The notes under the pieces are model-generated. The model saw only the letters and a program-made list of their open reading frames with translations, ran no database searches and was not told where the DNA came from. A stretch of 64,000 bases of DNA from Bacteroidales bacterium. Lineage in GTDB: Bacteria > Bacteroidota > Bacteroidia > Bacteroidales > UBA932. The stretch lies in assembly GCA_017428035.1 (NCBI GenBank), contig JAFRRR010000087.1, positions 52,064 to 116,063 of the forward strand, in the 5' to 3' direction. This document shows positions 1-7,236 of this stretch, in pieces; within the stretch, counting starts at the first letter, position 1, and each line of letters begins with the position of its first letter. A program made the position numbers and the translations under genes.

Positions 1-1697
1 AAATCGCTGACGTTGGCTGAGTCTTCTTTCATTTTCTGTGCTACCTCGGTGGGCATATACGGCCCCTGAACTTTGGGTTCCTCGTCCTGGGGCTGCACCT
101 CTATCTTAAGCAGAACCCTGCTGCCAAGCGCACTCTGTAGCGAGCCTTGCAGCTTGAGCAACTGATGGTCCACAATCCAGTCTCTCTGCATAACGCTTGC
201 CACAAACTGGGTGGCGGTGCCCTCTTCTGCAGAATATTTGGGAGTATTGGCAGAAAGGGCCGCCTTGAGGTTGGGCCTGGTAATGCCTGCAATGAACTTC
301 TCCCACCCTGCGGCAAACATCTCTTCGGTAATATCCTTGGGGTCGATTTCGGCAGCGGAAGCGCCGCCGGTGGTCTGAGGGGCTGCGGCCTGTGCAGTTG
401 CCTTGGACATAAGTTCCTTGATGGAGATGCCGGAGGTCTTGCCGGTCTTGACTTCGCTCTTGGGGACAGCAGGCGCTGCGGCGGATGCAGGGGCCGGAGC
501 CGGGGCAGCAGCTGCCGGCGCGGGGGCTGGCTTTGCAGGAGCGGGTTGCGCTGCAACGGGCCGTGCTGGGGCCACTGGCTGAGCGGCCGCCGGCTGCGGT
601 GCCGCAGTCAGTATGCGGGACATCTTTATCAGCGCAAACTCTATCAGCAGCCTGGGATTGCCAGAAGTCTTATAGGCCGTTTCGGCGGCGGTGGAAATCT
701 CCAGCGCCTTGTACAGGAACTCCATAGAGCAGCGCTTGCTGTATTCGTCATAGCGGGCGGCGATGGTCGGGGCCATCTCCATAAGGCTGCGGGACGAGGC
801 GTTGCGGCACACTATAAGGTCCCTGAGGTGGGAACTCATACCGGAGATGAAGTGCAGCGCGTCAAAGCCTTTGGAGAGGATCTCGTCGAACAGCAGCAGC
901 GCCTGGGCAAAATCGCCTGCGAGCAGCATATCGGTGAGCCGGAAATAGTAGTCATAGTCCAGGACGTTAAGAATGCCGATGACTTTCTCGTATGTGATGT
1001 CGCCGCCGCAGAAAGCCACAGTCTGGTCAAAGAGCGTGAGACTGTCGCGCATTGCGCCGTCGGCTTTCTGGGCAATGATGTGCAGGGCATCGTCGCTCAC
1101 GGTGACATTCTCCTGGGCGGCTATATCCTTGAGGTTCCGCACAATGTCCTCCACCCTGATGCGGCTGAAGTCGTAGGTCTGGCAGCGGGACAGGATGGTG
1201 GGGAGAATCTTGTGCTTCTCTGTGGTGGCCAGAATGAAGATTGCATACTCCGGCGGCTCTTCGAGCGTCTTCAGAAAGGCATTGAAGGCGGCCTGGGACA
1301 GCATATGCACCTCGTCTATGATATACACGCTGTAGCGGCCAATCTGGGGCGGGATGCGCACCTGGTCGGTGAGGTTGCGGATGTCGTCCACCGAGTTGTT
1401 GCTGGCGGCATCCAGCTCGTGGATGCAATATGAACGGCCTTCGCTGAAAGAGCGGCAGGATTCGCACTCGCCGCAGGGCTCCAGGTCAGGACCCGGATTG
1501 CTGCAGTTGATGGTCTTCGCAAAGATGCGGGCGCAACTGGTCTTGCCCACCCCGCGCGGCCCGCAGAAAAGATATGCGTGAGCCAACTGCCCGCTTTGGA
1601 TGGAATTCTTGAGCGTGCGGGCTATATTCTCCTGCCCGATGAGCTTGTCAAAGGTGGCAGGCCTGTATTTTCTGGCTGATACTATGAACTGTCCCAT
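1..1697 (-). CDS. dnaX: DNA polymerase III subunit gamma/tau (3' end beyond window)
   Basis: Clamp-loader ATPase of the replicative polymerase. The frame opens with ATG at 1695-1697 and stays open to the left edge, so about 565 residues are visible and the C-terminus is missing. The N-terminus reads MGQFIVSARKYRPATFD. The Walker A site GPRGVGKTS lies near residue 45, followed by the four-cysteine zinc module (CxxxxxxxxCxxC type), the Walker B/DExH region IIDEVHMLS and the sensor 1 segment ILATTEKHKI. After about residue 365 the sequence becomes an Ala/Pro-rich linker, then a charged region typical of the tau C-terminal part. No slippery A-AAA-AAG motif for gamma production was seen in the visible part. 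A TAnnTTTG box ends only 6 nt before the start codon. Identification is secure; only the end is unknown. Confidence 0.96.
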   Translation of the reverse strand, partial: MGQFIVSARKYRPATFDKLIGQENIARTLKNSIQSGQLAHAYLFCGPRGVGKTSCARIFAKTINCSNPGPDLEPCGECESCRSFSEGRSYCIHELDAASNNSVDDIRNLTDQVRIPPQIGRYSVYIIDEVHMLSQAAFNAFLKTLEEPPEYAIFILATTEKHKILPTILSRCQTYDFSRIRVEDIVRNLKDIAAQENVTVSDDALHIIAQKADGAMRDSLTLFDQTVAFCGGDITYEKVIGILNVLDYDYYFRLTDMLLAGDFAQALLLFDEILSKGFDALHFISGMSSHLRDLIVCRNASSRSLMEMAPTIAARYDEYSKRCSMEFLYKALEISTAAETAYKTSGNPRLLIEFALIKMSRILTAAPQPAAAQPVAPARPVAAQPAPAKPAPAPAAAAPAPAPASAAAPAVPKSEVKTGKTSGISIKELMSKATAQAAAPQTTGGASAAEIDPKDITEEMFAAGWEKFIAGITRPNLKAALSANTPKYSAEEGTATQFVASVMQRDWIVDHQLLKLQGSLQSALGSRVLLKIEVQPQDEEPKVQGPYMPTEVAQKMKEDSANVSD

Positions 1698-1703
1698 ATC
1701 TGA

Positions 1704-1711
1704 CAAATGTA
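1704..1711 (-). promoter_or_regulatory. dnaX -7 promoter box (TACATTTG)
   Basis: On the minus strand this reads TACATTTG, matching the Bacteroidetes TAnnTTTG -7 element. No clear -33 TTTG is seen at the usual distance. It lies 6 nt before the dnaX ATG, so if used the mRNA would have almost no leader. Confidence 0.45.
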
Positions 1712-1721
1712 AGAAAAATAT

Positions 1722-1729
1722 TATTTTTG
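1722..1729 (+). promoter_or_regulatory. M16 peptidase -7 promoter box (TATTTTTG)
   Basis: TATTTTTG matches TAnnTTTG and lies 21 nt before the ATG at 1751, back to back with the dnaX box on the other strand. A -33 element is not obvious. Confidence 0.45.
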
Positions 1730-1750
1730 CGGCGAAGAAAAACGCCTAAA

Positions 1751-2983
1751 ATGGAGAATAAAGTTTTTACGCTGGCCAGCGGTATGAAAGTCGCCTTCAA
1801 GAAGACCAATTCTTCTGTGGCATACTGTGCGCTGTGCATCAAGGCCGGCACTTCCAACGAGCCTGCCGACAAGCACGGCCTGGCCCATCTTACAGAGCAT
1901 ATGATATTCCGCGGCTGCGAAAAGCGCAGTGCCCGCAGCATAAACGACCGCCTGGAAAAGCTGGGCGGCGATATGAACGCCTACACCGCCAAAGAAGAGA
2001 CGGTGGTCTATTGCACCGTGCTTAAAGAAGACATCGCAAAAGCCATTGACCTCTCCTTTGAAATAGTTTTCACCTCGCTATTCGACGAAGATGAACTGGA
2101 AAAAGAGAAGAACGTGGTGGCCGACGAGATAAATATGTGCCTGGACAATCCGGCCGACTTCATCTTCGAAGACTACGAGAAGCTTCTGTTCAAGGGCCAT
2201 CCGCTTTCCAGGACCATCCTGGGCACCGCCGCCTCGCTCAAGCAGATTACTTCCGACGACATCCGCGCCTTTGTAAAAGAGCGCTACGTGCCGGCAAATA
2301 TGAGCTTTGTGGTGGTCGGTGACCTGGACCAGACGGCCGTGGTAGAGATGGTAGAAAAACTTCTGGACAAATACACCCAGTATTTCCAGGGCTCCAAGGC
2401 GCCCGCGGCCGTCACCAAAAAGCCGGCGGAGCAATTCTTCAACGTGGACAAGACCCGCAAGTTCCACCAGGCCAACTGCATCCTTGGCACCCGCGCCTAT
2501 CCTTTCGGCCACCCCGACCGTATGGCGCTAACTCTGCTGACCAACATACTTGGCGGCCCCGCCAGCAACTCCCGCCTGAACAGCTCGCTGCGCGAGAAAA
2601 AGGCGCTGGTATATCACGTGGATGCCTCTTATGTGCGCTACTCCACTGCCGGCGTCTCTCTGGTCTATTACGGCTGTGACAAGGACAATGTGGACAAGTG
2701 TGCCGAACTGGTTATGAAAGAGCTCAAGAAGATCCGCGAAGTGCCCCTTTCCGACGCCGGACTGCGCTCTGCCAAGAAGCAGATGCTGGCCCAGAACGCC
2801 ATCGCCAGTGAATACGGCGAGGCGCAGGCTCTCTCCATTGCCCGCAGCATTGTCCGCTTTGGCGAATATCCCACCCCCGAACTGTTCCGCAAGAAACTGC
2901 AGGCGGTTACCGCCGAACAGCTGCAGCGCGTGGCGCAGGAAATCTTTGCGGAAGACAGGATCAGCCGCCTGATATACAGATAA
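1751..2983 (+). CDS. M16 family zinc metallopeptidase (pitrilysin/insulinase-like)
   Basis: A 410-residue processing-peptidase-like protein. The inverted zinc motif HLTEH is at residues 46-50 (HxxEH), and the distal zinc ligand fits E126 in the segment VVADEINM, at the spacing expected for M16. The C-terminal half (from about residue 210) is the second, non-catalytic M16 domain. No signal peptide is visible, so a cytoplasmic location is likely, as for YmxG/MPP-beta-like single-chain members. An earlier in-frame ATG at 1727 would add eight residues (MRRRKTPK) but overlaps the -7 box, so 1751 is preferred. The O-methyltransferase begins 2 nt after the stop, which suggests co-transcription. The substrate is unknown. 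Confidence 0.9.
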   Translation: MENKVFTLASGMKVAFKKTNSSVAYCALCIKAGTSNEPADKHGLAHLTEHMIFRGCEKRSARSINDRLEKLGGDMNAYTAKEETVVYCTVLKEDIAKAIDLSFEIVFTSLFDEDELEKEKNVVADEINMCLDNPADFIFEDYEKLLFKGHPLSRTILGTAASLKQITSDDIRAFVKERYVPANMSFVVVGDLDQTAVVEMVEKLLDKYTQYFQGSKAPAAVTKKPAEQFFNVDKTRKFHQANCILGTRAYPFGHPDRMALTLLTNILGGPASNSRLNSSLREKKALVYHVDASYVRYSTAGVSLVYYGCDKDNVDKCAELVMKELKKIREVPLSDAGLRSAKKQMLAQNAIASEYGEAQALSIARSIVRFGEYPTPELFRKKLQAVTAEQLQRVAQEIFAEDRISRLIYR

Positions 2984-2985
2984 TT

Positions 2986-3618
2986 ATGACCATAGAAGAG
3001 TATTGCCTGAACCATTCGTCGCTTCCCGCAAGCCTCGACGCCCTGGAGTGGATTGAGCACCAGACGCATATCCGCACCAGCCGCGCCCGTATGCTCTGCG
3101 GCAGGGAGGCCGGCGGCCTGCTTAGTGCAATCTCAAGGATGGTCGCCCCGCAGCGCATTCTGGAACTGGGCGTCTTCACCGGCTACTCCACCGTCTGCCT
3201 GGCAGAAGGCCTGGCCGAAGGAGGCCGTATAGACGCAATTGAAATCAACGACGAACTGGAAGACATCATCCGCGAGGGATACGAGAAAGCCGGCATCTGG
3301 AAAAAGGTCAATCTGCTACTGGGCAATGCATTGGATATTATCCCTTCGCTTGACGGCCCGTACGACCTTATCTATATCGATGCCAACAAGCGGCAGTATC
3401 CCGAATACTGGAATCTGGTCTCCGACAAGGTTCGCCCGGACGGCGTGATCATCGCCGACAACACCACCTGGGACGGCAAGGTCATAGAAGAACCGGCGCC
3501 CCGGGATGCCCAGAGCGTCGGTATTCTCGAATTCAACGATTTGGTTGCCTCCGACAACCGCTTTTCTTCCATCATGCTGCCCCTTCGCGACGGAGTCACG
3601 ATTGCAATCAGACGATAG
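2986..3618 (+). CDS. Class I SAM-dependent O-methyltransferase (CCoAMT-like)
   Basis: A 210-residue protein of the caffeoyl-CoA/catechol O-methyltransferase family (Methyltransf_24/3 type). The SAM-binding motif I is ILELGVFTGYST near residue 58. The acidic residue ending strand 2 is in IDAIEIND, and the metal-binding region is DLIYIDANKRQYPEYW, followed by VIIADNTTWDGKV; these Asp/Asn positions normally hold a divalent metal. The start is 2 nt after the M16 peptidase stop, implying a two-gene operon. In Bacteroidetes such proteins are annotated as generic O-methyltransferases, and the methyl acceptor cannot be inferred here. The 3' side faces galM, with a palindromic repeat between that could terminate both transcripts. 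Confidence 0.9.
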   Translation: MTIEEYCLNHSSLPASLDALEWIEHQTHIRTSRARMLCGREAGGLLSAISRMVAPQRILELGVFTGYSTVCLAEGLAEGGRIDAIEINDELEDIIREGYEKAGIWKKVNLLLGNALDIIPSLDGPYDLIYIDANKRQYPEYWNLVSDKVRPDGVIIADNTTWDGKVIEEPAPRDAQSVGILEFNDLVASDNRFSSIMLPLRDGVTIAIRR

Positions 3619-3632
3619 GAAGTCGCGGAATA

Positions 3633-3705
3633 GCAAAAAAACATCTTCGCGTAGGGAACAGGGGTTCTATGTTCTCCCTGGCCCGGAGCGAAGATGTTTT
3701 TTTGC
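3633..3705 (+). repeat. Palindromic repeat family A, copy A1 (intergenic)
   Basis: A perfect 18-bp inverted repeat (3633-3650 with 3688-3705; arm ends CATCTTCGC/GCGAAGATG, with A and T tracts on the outside) surrounds a 37-nt core at 3651-3687 that begins GTAGGGAACAGG and ends CTGGCCCGGA. Nearly the same core recurs at 31535-31570 and 34319-34355, and its two ends recur inverted at 34223-34257, each with different arms. The core can itself fold (AGGGA-ACA with TGT-TC-TCCCT). It lies between convergent genes, and the T tract after the stem makes it a plausible bidirectional terminator. Confidence 0.85.
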
Positions 3706-3720
3706 GTATTGGAGCGACTT

Positions 3721-4749
3721 CTACTCTGCCGTAAACCGCCACTCGATAATGTTCAGGTAGGTCTCTCCCGGCAATAGCGGCCGGAAGGGGAACTGGAGCT
3801 TGTTGGGGCTGTCGGGGAAGGCCTGGCACTCCAGGGCGACGCAGTCGTAGTCTTTGTACTTGTAGCCGTCGGGAGAGTCGGGGCAGCCGCAGAGCCAGTT
3901 GCCGGTGTAGACCTGCACGCCGGGCTGATTAGTGAATACAGCCACTTTGCGGCCGGCGCAACTGAGTTCAGCAGCGGGGCGCAGGGTGCCGTCGTAACCG
4001 TCTATGCACCAGCAGTGGTCGTAGCCCTTGCCGAATTTCAGAGGCTCGAAATCTGCATCCAGATCCTGCCCTATCGGCTTGTCCACGGTAAAGTCCATAG
4101 GCGTGCCGGCCACGGGAGCCATTACGCCAAAAGGAATCAGCGTGGAGTCGCCTGGAAGGAAGCGCGAAGCATAGAGCTTGAGCAGATGGCTGCGCACGCC
4201 GTCACCGCCGAATGCCTTCTGGCCGCGGAGGTTGAAATAGACGTGGTTGGTCAGGTTCACCACGGTGGGTGCATCGGTCTTGGCAGAAATCTCCAGCCGC
4301 AGCACATTGTCTTCAGAGAATGTATAAACAGCCTGGATATCCAGCGCGCCGGGATAGCCGGCATCGCCGTCGGGGCTGTGGAGGGTAAACCTTACCCCAC
4401 CCTCAAACTCCTCTGCATCCCAGATGCGGTTGGCGTAGCACTGCTCGCCGGGGCCGCCGTGCAGGTGGTTGGGACCGTTGTTTATTGCCAGCGAATACTC
4501 CTTGCCGCCAAGGCTGAATTTGCCTTTTGCGATGCGGTTTGCATAGCGGCCGGGAATCTTGCCGGCGCAGGGGCCGTCCACCATCCAGTCTTCGGGCTTG
4601 GCATAGGTAAGGGCCACGTTGTCTACCACTCCGGCCTTGTCGGGCACCTCTATGGAAACGATGCCGGCACCGAGGTTGCTGAGCACAACCCTGCCGCCGG
4701 CAGCGTTAGAGATTGCAAAATGCTTTATTTGAGCTTGCGGACGTTCCAT
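3721..4749 (-). CDS. galM: Aldose 1-epimerase (galactose mutarotase)
   Basis: Interconverts alpha and beta anomers of galactose or glucose, feeding the alpha anomer to galactokinase. The 342-residue length is normal. Family signatures are GPNHLHGGPG (first catalytic-site His), VNLTNHVYFNL (catalytic His) and, near the C-terminus, VALECQAFPDSPN (catalytic Glu). No signal peptide is apparent, so it should be cytoplasmic. The ATG at 4749 lies 25 nt inside the end of galK, and no other in-frame Met is near, so the overlap is probably real and the two are translationally coupled. The 3' end faces the O-methyltransferase across repeat A1. Confidence 0.93.
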   Translation of the reverse strand: MERPQAQIKHFAISNAAGGRVVLSNLGAGIVSIEVPDKAGVVDNVALTYAKPEDWMVDGPCAGKIPGRYANRIAKGKFSLGGKEYSLAINNGPNHLHGGPGEQCYANRIWDAEEFEGGVRFTLHSPDGDAGYPGALDIQAVYTFSEDNVLRLEISAKTDAPTVVNLTNHVYFNLRGQKAFGGDGVRSHLLKLYASRFLPGDSTLIPFGVMAPVAGTPMDFTVDKPIGQDLDADFEPLKFGKGYDHCWCIDGYDGTLRPAAELSCAGRKVAVFTNQPGVQVYTGNWLCGCPDSPDGYKYKDYDCVALECQAFPDSPNKLQFPFRPLLPGETYLNIIEWRFTAE

Positions 4750-5897
4750 CTCTTTGCACCGTCAGAAATTGCGACATTGATTACGCGCGGATCCAGATTG
4801 AACTGCTTCTTGTATGCCTTCTGAACCGCCTCGATATAAGCCTTGGCTGCACCGCTTTTAACGATGGCAATCACGCAGCCGCCAAAGCCGCCGCCCATCA
4901 TACGGGCACCTACGACGCCTTCGCATTTGCGGGCTACATCCACAATGAAGTCAAGCTCTTCGCAGCTCACGCCATAGTCTTTGCTGAGGCCGTCGTGGGT
5001 TTCGAACATCTTCTTGCCGAAAGCGGGGATGTCGTTCTTTGCCAGGTCGCGGCAGCCGGCCAGCAGACGCGGAGACTCCTTGACAACGAAAGAGCAGCGT
5101 TTGTATACCATCGGATCCAGTTTGTCCTTGTACTGCTCCAGAAGTGCGGGAGAAACATCGCGCAGGAGCTCCACATTGGGGTGGTCCTTCTTGATGGCGG
5201 CCACGCCGGCCTCGCACTGTGCGCGGCGCACATTGTATTCGCCGCTGGCAAGGTTGTGCTTGACCATAGTGTCGATGAGGACAATCTTGTAGCCCTTGGG
5301 GGTGAAGGGAACCCTCTTGTATTTAAGGCTACGGCAGTCCAGACGGATCACCTTGCCCTCTTTGCCCATCAGGGATGCAAACTGGTCCATAATGCCGCAG
5401 TTCACACCCACATAGTTGTGCTCTGTCATCTGACCTATCTTGGCCAGCTCCTCACGCTTGAAACCGAGTTTGAACAGAGTGTTTATCGCATAGCCAAAGA
5501 CGCTCTCCAGAGCAGCGGAAGAAGACATACCTGCGCCCAGGGGAACGTCGCCGCCAAATGCGCAATCAAAACCGGCAGGGGCGGCGCCGCGCTTTTTCAT
5601 CTCCTGAACCACGCCAAAGATATAGCAGGCCCACTGCTGTGCCGGCTTTTCCTTGTCGTTGATACCGAAGGTGAGCTTCTCGCCATAGTCCATAGAGAAT
5701 GCATTCACCTTGTCGGTGCCGTTGGGTGCGATGGCCAGGCTGATGCCTTTGTCCACAGCTGCCGGAAGCACAAAACCGCCGTTGTAGTCGGTGTGCTCGC
5801 CTATGAGGTTGATACGGCCCGGAGAGGTGAAATAGCTGAATTTCTTACCGGGAAAATTCTTCTTGAAAGCGTCAATGACTTTTTTAGGTTTTAACAT
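4725..5897 (-). CDS. galK: Galactokinase
   Basis: Phosphorylates alpha-D-galactose at C1 in the Leloir pathway. The 390 residues carry the galactokinase signature GRINLIGEHTDYNGG (residues 27-41), the GHMP-kinase ATP loop PLGAGMSSSAALES near residue 125 and the C-terminal GHMP motif GGGFGGCVI near 340. It is the first gene of a galK-galM pair on the minus strand. No galT or galE is next to it, so the rest of the pathway must be elsewhere. The upstream region to the tRNA is AT-rich, but no convincing TAnnTTTG box on this strand was found near the start. Confidence 0.96.
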   Translation of the reverse strand: MLKPKKVIDAFKKNFPGKKFSYFTSPGRINLIGEHTDYNGGFVLPAAVDKGISLAIAPNGTDKVNAFSMDYGEKLTFGINDKEKPAQQWACYIFGVVQEMKKRGAAPAGFDCAFGGDVPLGAGMSSSAALESVFGYAINTLFKLGFKREELAKIGQMTEHNYVGVNCGIMDQFASLMGKEGKVIRLDCRSLKYKRVPFTPKGYKIVLIDTMVKHNLASGEYNVRRAQCEAGVAAIKKDHPNVELLRDVSPALLEQYKDKLDPMVYKRCSFVVKESPRLLAGCRDLAKNDIPAFGKKMFETHDGLSKDYGVSCEELDFIVDVARKCEGVVGARMMGGGFGGCVIAIVKSGAAKAYIEAVQKAYKKQFNLDPRVINVAISDGAKRWNVRKLK

Positions 5898-5962
5898 AGT
5901 GTGGTATTATTTATTATAGTTTATAATTCCGAAAGGCATATCTTTGTAAAGTTACCAATTGT

Positions 5963-5994
5963 TTTGAATAATTCAAAAAATGGTACTAATTTTG
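5963..5994 (+). promoter_or_regulatory. Promoter for tRNA-Gly
   Basis: TTTG at 5963-5966, a 20-nt spacer, then TAATTTTG at 5987-5994: a full match to the Bacteroidetes primary-sigma promoter (TTTG N19-21 TAnnTTTG). Transcription would start near 5998, about 100 nt before the mature tRNA, so the primary transcript includes the palindromic leader. Confidence 0.8.
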
Positions 5995-6009
5995 TGACAA
6001 ATGAAAATC

Positions 6010-6099
6010 GCGGAGATATCGTGCAAGCCGAGCGCAGAGAAAGCTTGCTTTCTTTGCCGAGGCGCCGCCGATATCGCCGCAAAAATCGGAGATTTTTGC
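6010..6099 (+). repeat. Palindromic leader element before tRNA-Gly
   Basis: Nested inverted repeats. GCGGAGATATCG (6010-6021) pairs with CGATATCGCCGC (6069-6080) with one mismatch, and GAAAGC-TT-GCTTTC forms an inner hairpin at 6039-6052. A separate perfect 9-bp hairpin GCAAAAATC-GGA-GATTTTTGC spans 6079-6099 and takes in the first two bases of the mature tRNA. It looks like a small palindromic element inserted between promoter and tRNA. It is unrelated in sequence to families A and B. Confidence 0.6.
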
Positions 6100-6170
6100 G
6101 GAAGTAGCTCAGTTGGTAGAGCGTCGGCTTCCCAAGCCGAAGGTCGCGGGTTCGAAACCCGTTTTCCGCT
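6098..6170 (+). tRNA. tRNA-Gly (anticodon CCC)
   Basis: A complete 73-nt cloverleaf. The acceptor stem GCGGAAG (6098-6104) pairs with TTTCCGC (6163-6169). The D-arm contains AGCTCAGTTGGTAGAGC, the anticodon stem is TCGGC/GCCGA with loop TTCCCAA (anticodon CCC at positions 34-36), and the T-arm is GCGGG-TTCGAAA-CCCGT. The discriminator base is T at 6170, and CCA is not encoded. It is a single tRNA gene with its own promoter and terminator. Confidence 0.96.
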
Positions 6171-6177
6171 CAAGATC

Positions 6178-6209
6178 AAATAAGTCCGCCCCACACTACG
6201 GACTTATTT
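6178..6209 (+). terminator. Rho-independent terminator after tRNA-Gly
   Basis: AAATAAGTCCG (6178-6188) pairs perfectly with CGGACTTATTT (6199-6209) around a 10-nt loop, followed by TGTTT. It starts 8 nt after the tRNA. Confidence 0.8.
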
Positions 6210-6231
6210 TGTTTAACTGCACACTATTCAA

Positions 6232-7236
6232 ATGAAAAAGATACTATCCATAATACTGTTTCTGGCACTTTCCTTTCCCGGTTTTTCCCAGATAGATACT
6301 GACGACGAAAATTTCTTTGATGACGAAGAAGATGAGGAACTGGCGGATATTGACAGCACTGCAGTTGAAAAAGTGGTGAAGATTGCCGTGGACACCCTCC
6401 GCACCAAAGACAAATACACCAATGTCATCCTCTACGAAGACCAGACCTGGGACTACCTTCCCCTGCCCCGTCCGGGCATCGACAGCACTTCTATCTATGA
6501 CCGATGGTGGAACACCGAATCGCTTCACGCATATATAGGTTATCCCAAGGAATCCATACCTGACGAGGTAGATATACTGCTGGTAGACGAGACCCACGGC
6601 TTCAAGGTGCCCTATCAGGCCAAGGTACACTCCGGGTTCAAATGGCGCCGCAAACGCGCCCATACCGGCGTTGACCTTCCGCTTGACACCGGAGACAGCG
6701 TGCGGGTGGCATTTGACGGCGTGGTGCGCTTTTCCAGCGGCAGCCGCACGGGCGGCTATGGCAACCTTATAGTGGTGCGCCACTCCAACGGCCTTGAGAC
6801 CTACTACGGCCATCTTTCCAAAAGGCTTGTGATTCCTGGCGAACCGGTCAAGGCGGGCGAAGTGATAGGCCTGGGCGGCAGCACCGGCCGCAGCACCGGC
6901 CCCCACCTCCATTTTGAGACCCGCTACAAGGGGCAGGCGTTTGACCCCGAGCGCATCATAGCCTTTGAGCAGGGCGCACTTAGGGAGTCGCTGTTCACCC
7001 TGAAAAAAGACTACTTCAACATCTACTCCCACTACGGCCAGAGCGAAAAGCAGGAAGCCGAGGCCAAGGCCGCCGTGGCTGCGGCCAAGCAGGCGCAGTA
7101 CTACAAGGTCCGCAGCGGCGACACCCTGGGCAGGATTGCCGCCAAGCACGGCACCACAGTGGCCAAACTCTGCAAACTCAACGGCATCAGTGCCAAGAAA
7201 GTCATCCGTCCCGGACAGAGACTCCGCGTGAGATAA
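6232..7236 (+). CDS. M23 family metallopeptidase with C-terminal LysM domain
   Basis: A 334-residue secreted cell-wall peptidase. It has an N-terminal signal peptide (MKKILSIILFLALSFPGFSQ), an acidic stretch at residues 23-45, an M23 domain at about 130-245 and a LysM domain at about 289-334 (YKVRSGDTLGRIAAKHG). The zinc ligands fit H144 and D148 (HTGVD) and the HLH at about 225-227 (TGPHLHFE), so the domain appears intact and catalytic, unlike EnvC/NlpD-type activators. Family knowledge: it cleaves peptide cross-bridges of peptidoglycan in the periplasm, with LysM anchoring it to glycan. Its stop codon shares a base with the start of the TPR protein gene (TAATG), so the two are coupled. Confidence 0.93.
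   Translation: MKKILSIILFLALSFPGFSQIDTDDENFFDDEEDEELADIDSTAVEKVVKIAVDTLRTKDKYTNVILYEDQTWDYLPLPRPGIDSTSIYDRWWNTESLHAYIGYPKESIPDEVDILLVDETHGFKVPYQAKVHSGFKWRRKRAHTGVDLPLDTGDSVRVAFDGVVRFSSGSRTGGYGNLIVVRHSNGLETYYGHLSKRLVIPGEPVKAGEVIGLGGSTGRSTGPHLHFETRYKGQAFDPERIIAFEQGALRESLFTLKKDYFNIYSHYGQSEKQEAEAKAAVAAAKQAQYYKVRSGDTLGRIAAKHGTTVAKLCKLNGISAKKVIRPGQRLRVR

Noticed and set aside
480..620. Ala/Pro-rich low-complexity stretch in dnaX as a possible frameshift or repeat region
   Set aside because: The frame is continuous and such linkers are normal in tau. No slippery heptamer with a downstream stop was found in the visible part.
3633..3705. Family A repeats as ordinary insertion sequence remnants or MITEs
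   Set aside because: No transposase, no shared terminal inverted repeats between copies (the arms differ), and no clear target-site duplication at any copy.
5898..5962. TATCTTTG at 5939-5946 as a second promoter for the tRNA
   Set aside because: No TTTG at the required distance upstream, whereas the box at 5987-5994 has a full -33 partner.
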